Shown one piece after another: positions 7,206-7,566 of a DNA stretch of 7,566 nt (within the stretch, counting starts at the first letter, position 1; each line of letters begins with the position of its first letter). The notes beneath the pieces are model-generated. The model was not told the DNA's origin, did not search any database, and saw nothing but the letters and a program-made list of their open reading frames with translations. The position numbers and the translations under genes are program-made. The DNA is from Paludibacter sp. (GTDB lineage: Bacteria; Bacteroidota; Bacteroidia; Bacteroidales; Paludibacteraceae), in NCBI GenBank assembly GCA_028748945.1, contig JAQTOL010000147.1, forward strand, positions 1 through 7,566, in the 5' to 3' direction.

Positions 7206-7224
7206 AATCTAAATTAAATATGCT

Positions 7225-7566
7225 TTATTTCACAACTTTGAAAGTAGCCTGTTTCCCGTCGTTGATAACATTTATCAGGTATACGCCCGAAGGAATGTTT
7301 ACATTCATCACTTTTTGATTCATACCTGCATCAAACGATGATTTGTTTTTTGCAACCAACATTCCCTGAATGTTGTAAATGTTGAACTCAACTACTCCGG
7401 CAGTTTGTAATTCAAAATTAGCAACTATTGAATTAGATGTAGTATACACTTTCGTGGCTTCAATACCAATAGTTTTAACACCGGTACCTAAACCTAAGTC
7501 ATACAATTCATAATTGTCAATATAGGCAATTTTACCTGTAGCAGCAGCGTCAACGTTGTTGATAGT
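7225..7566 (-). CDS. T9SS-secreted protein, C-terminal 113 residues (paralogue of the 3933-6923 gene)
   Basis: The frame is open from the window's right edge to TAA at 7225-7227. The visible 113 residues start inside a CBM4/9-like module (TINNVDAAATGKIAYIDNYE) and run into a complete T9SS type A sorting domain (FNIYNIQGMLV, SGVYLINV, ending KVVK). An internal TTG at 7506 should not be taken as a start: the sequence before it stays in frame and matches the neighbour's protein. The fragment aligns without gaps to the end of the 996-residue protein, with 96 of 113 residues identical, so the two are tandem paralogues. It would be exported by the same T9SS machinery. The rest of its modules, start and promoter are outside the window. 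Confidence 0.9.
   Translation of the reverse strand, partial: TINNVDAAATGKIAYIDNYELYDLGLGTGVKTIGIEATKVYTTSNSIVANFELQTAGVVEFNIYNIQGMLVAKNKSSFDAGMNQKVMNVNIPSGVYLINVINDGKQATFKVVK

Larger units (their letters stand above)
6924..7224. other. 301-bp intergenic region between the two paralogous T9SS genes
   Basis: Very A/T-rich, with no supportable gene on either strand. It contains the leader and candidate promoter of the 996-residue gene (around 7025-7032), repeated CAAATGAA boxes (6993 and 7013), two ATCGAT sites (6982-6987 and 7000-7005), and the terminator of the upstream paralogue (7175-7205). I see nothing recognisable between about 7050 and 7170. Confidence 0.6.

Overview
The window looks like chromosomal DNA from a Bacteroidota bacterium, most likely an environmental or anaerobic Bacteroidales-type lineage. 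Four things support this: large secreted proteins ending in type IX secretion (T9SS) C-terminal sorting domains, promoter-like TAnnTTTG (-7) elements, A/T-rich leaders without clear Shine-Dalgarno sequences, and moderate-to-low GC. The genus cannot be fixed from this sequence alone.

Layout. On the + strand at the left edge, the end of a ThrE-type (DUF1212) transporter half (1-147) overlaps by an ATGA junction with a small ThrE_2-type (DUF3815) membrane protein (144-635). Together they form a split threonine/serine exporter. All other genes are on the - strand. A YbjQ/UPF0145 protein (726-1061) faces the exporter tail to tail. Upstream of it is a 398-bp gap holding its promoter and the terminator of the next gene. 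Then come three consecutive T9SS cargo genes: a 762-residue protein with two beta-trefoil-like modules (1460-3748), a 996-residue protein with internally duplicated helical-linker/jelly-roll units (3933-6923), and the last 113 residues of a close paralogue of the latter (7225-7566, cut by the window edge).

Expression and role. Each complete T9SS gene has its own strong hairpin terminator and a candidate promoter, so they look like separately transcribed neighbours rather than an operon. Neither complete protein has a recognisable catalytic domain. Both look like cell-surface or secreted proteins built from carbohydrate-binding-like, Ig-like and lectin-like modules, so binding to polysaccharide or adhesion is the best guess; it is an inference. 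The main point of interest is the tandem pair of paralogues: their 3' ends are about 90% identical over the 342 nt visible, including a 71-bp perfectly identical block, which suggests recent duplication or gene conversion. I see no tRNA, rRNA, CRISPR array, transposase or phage gene.
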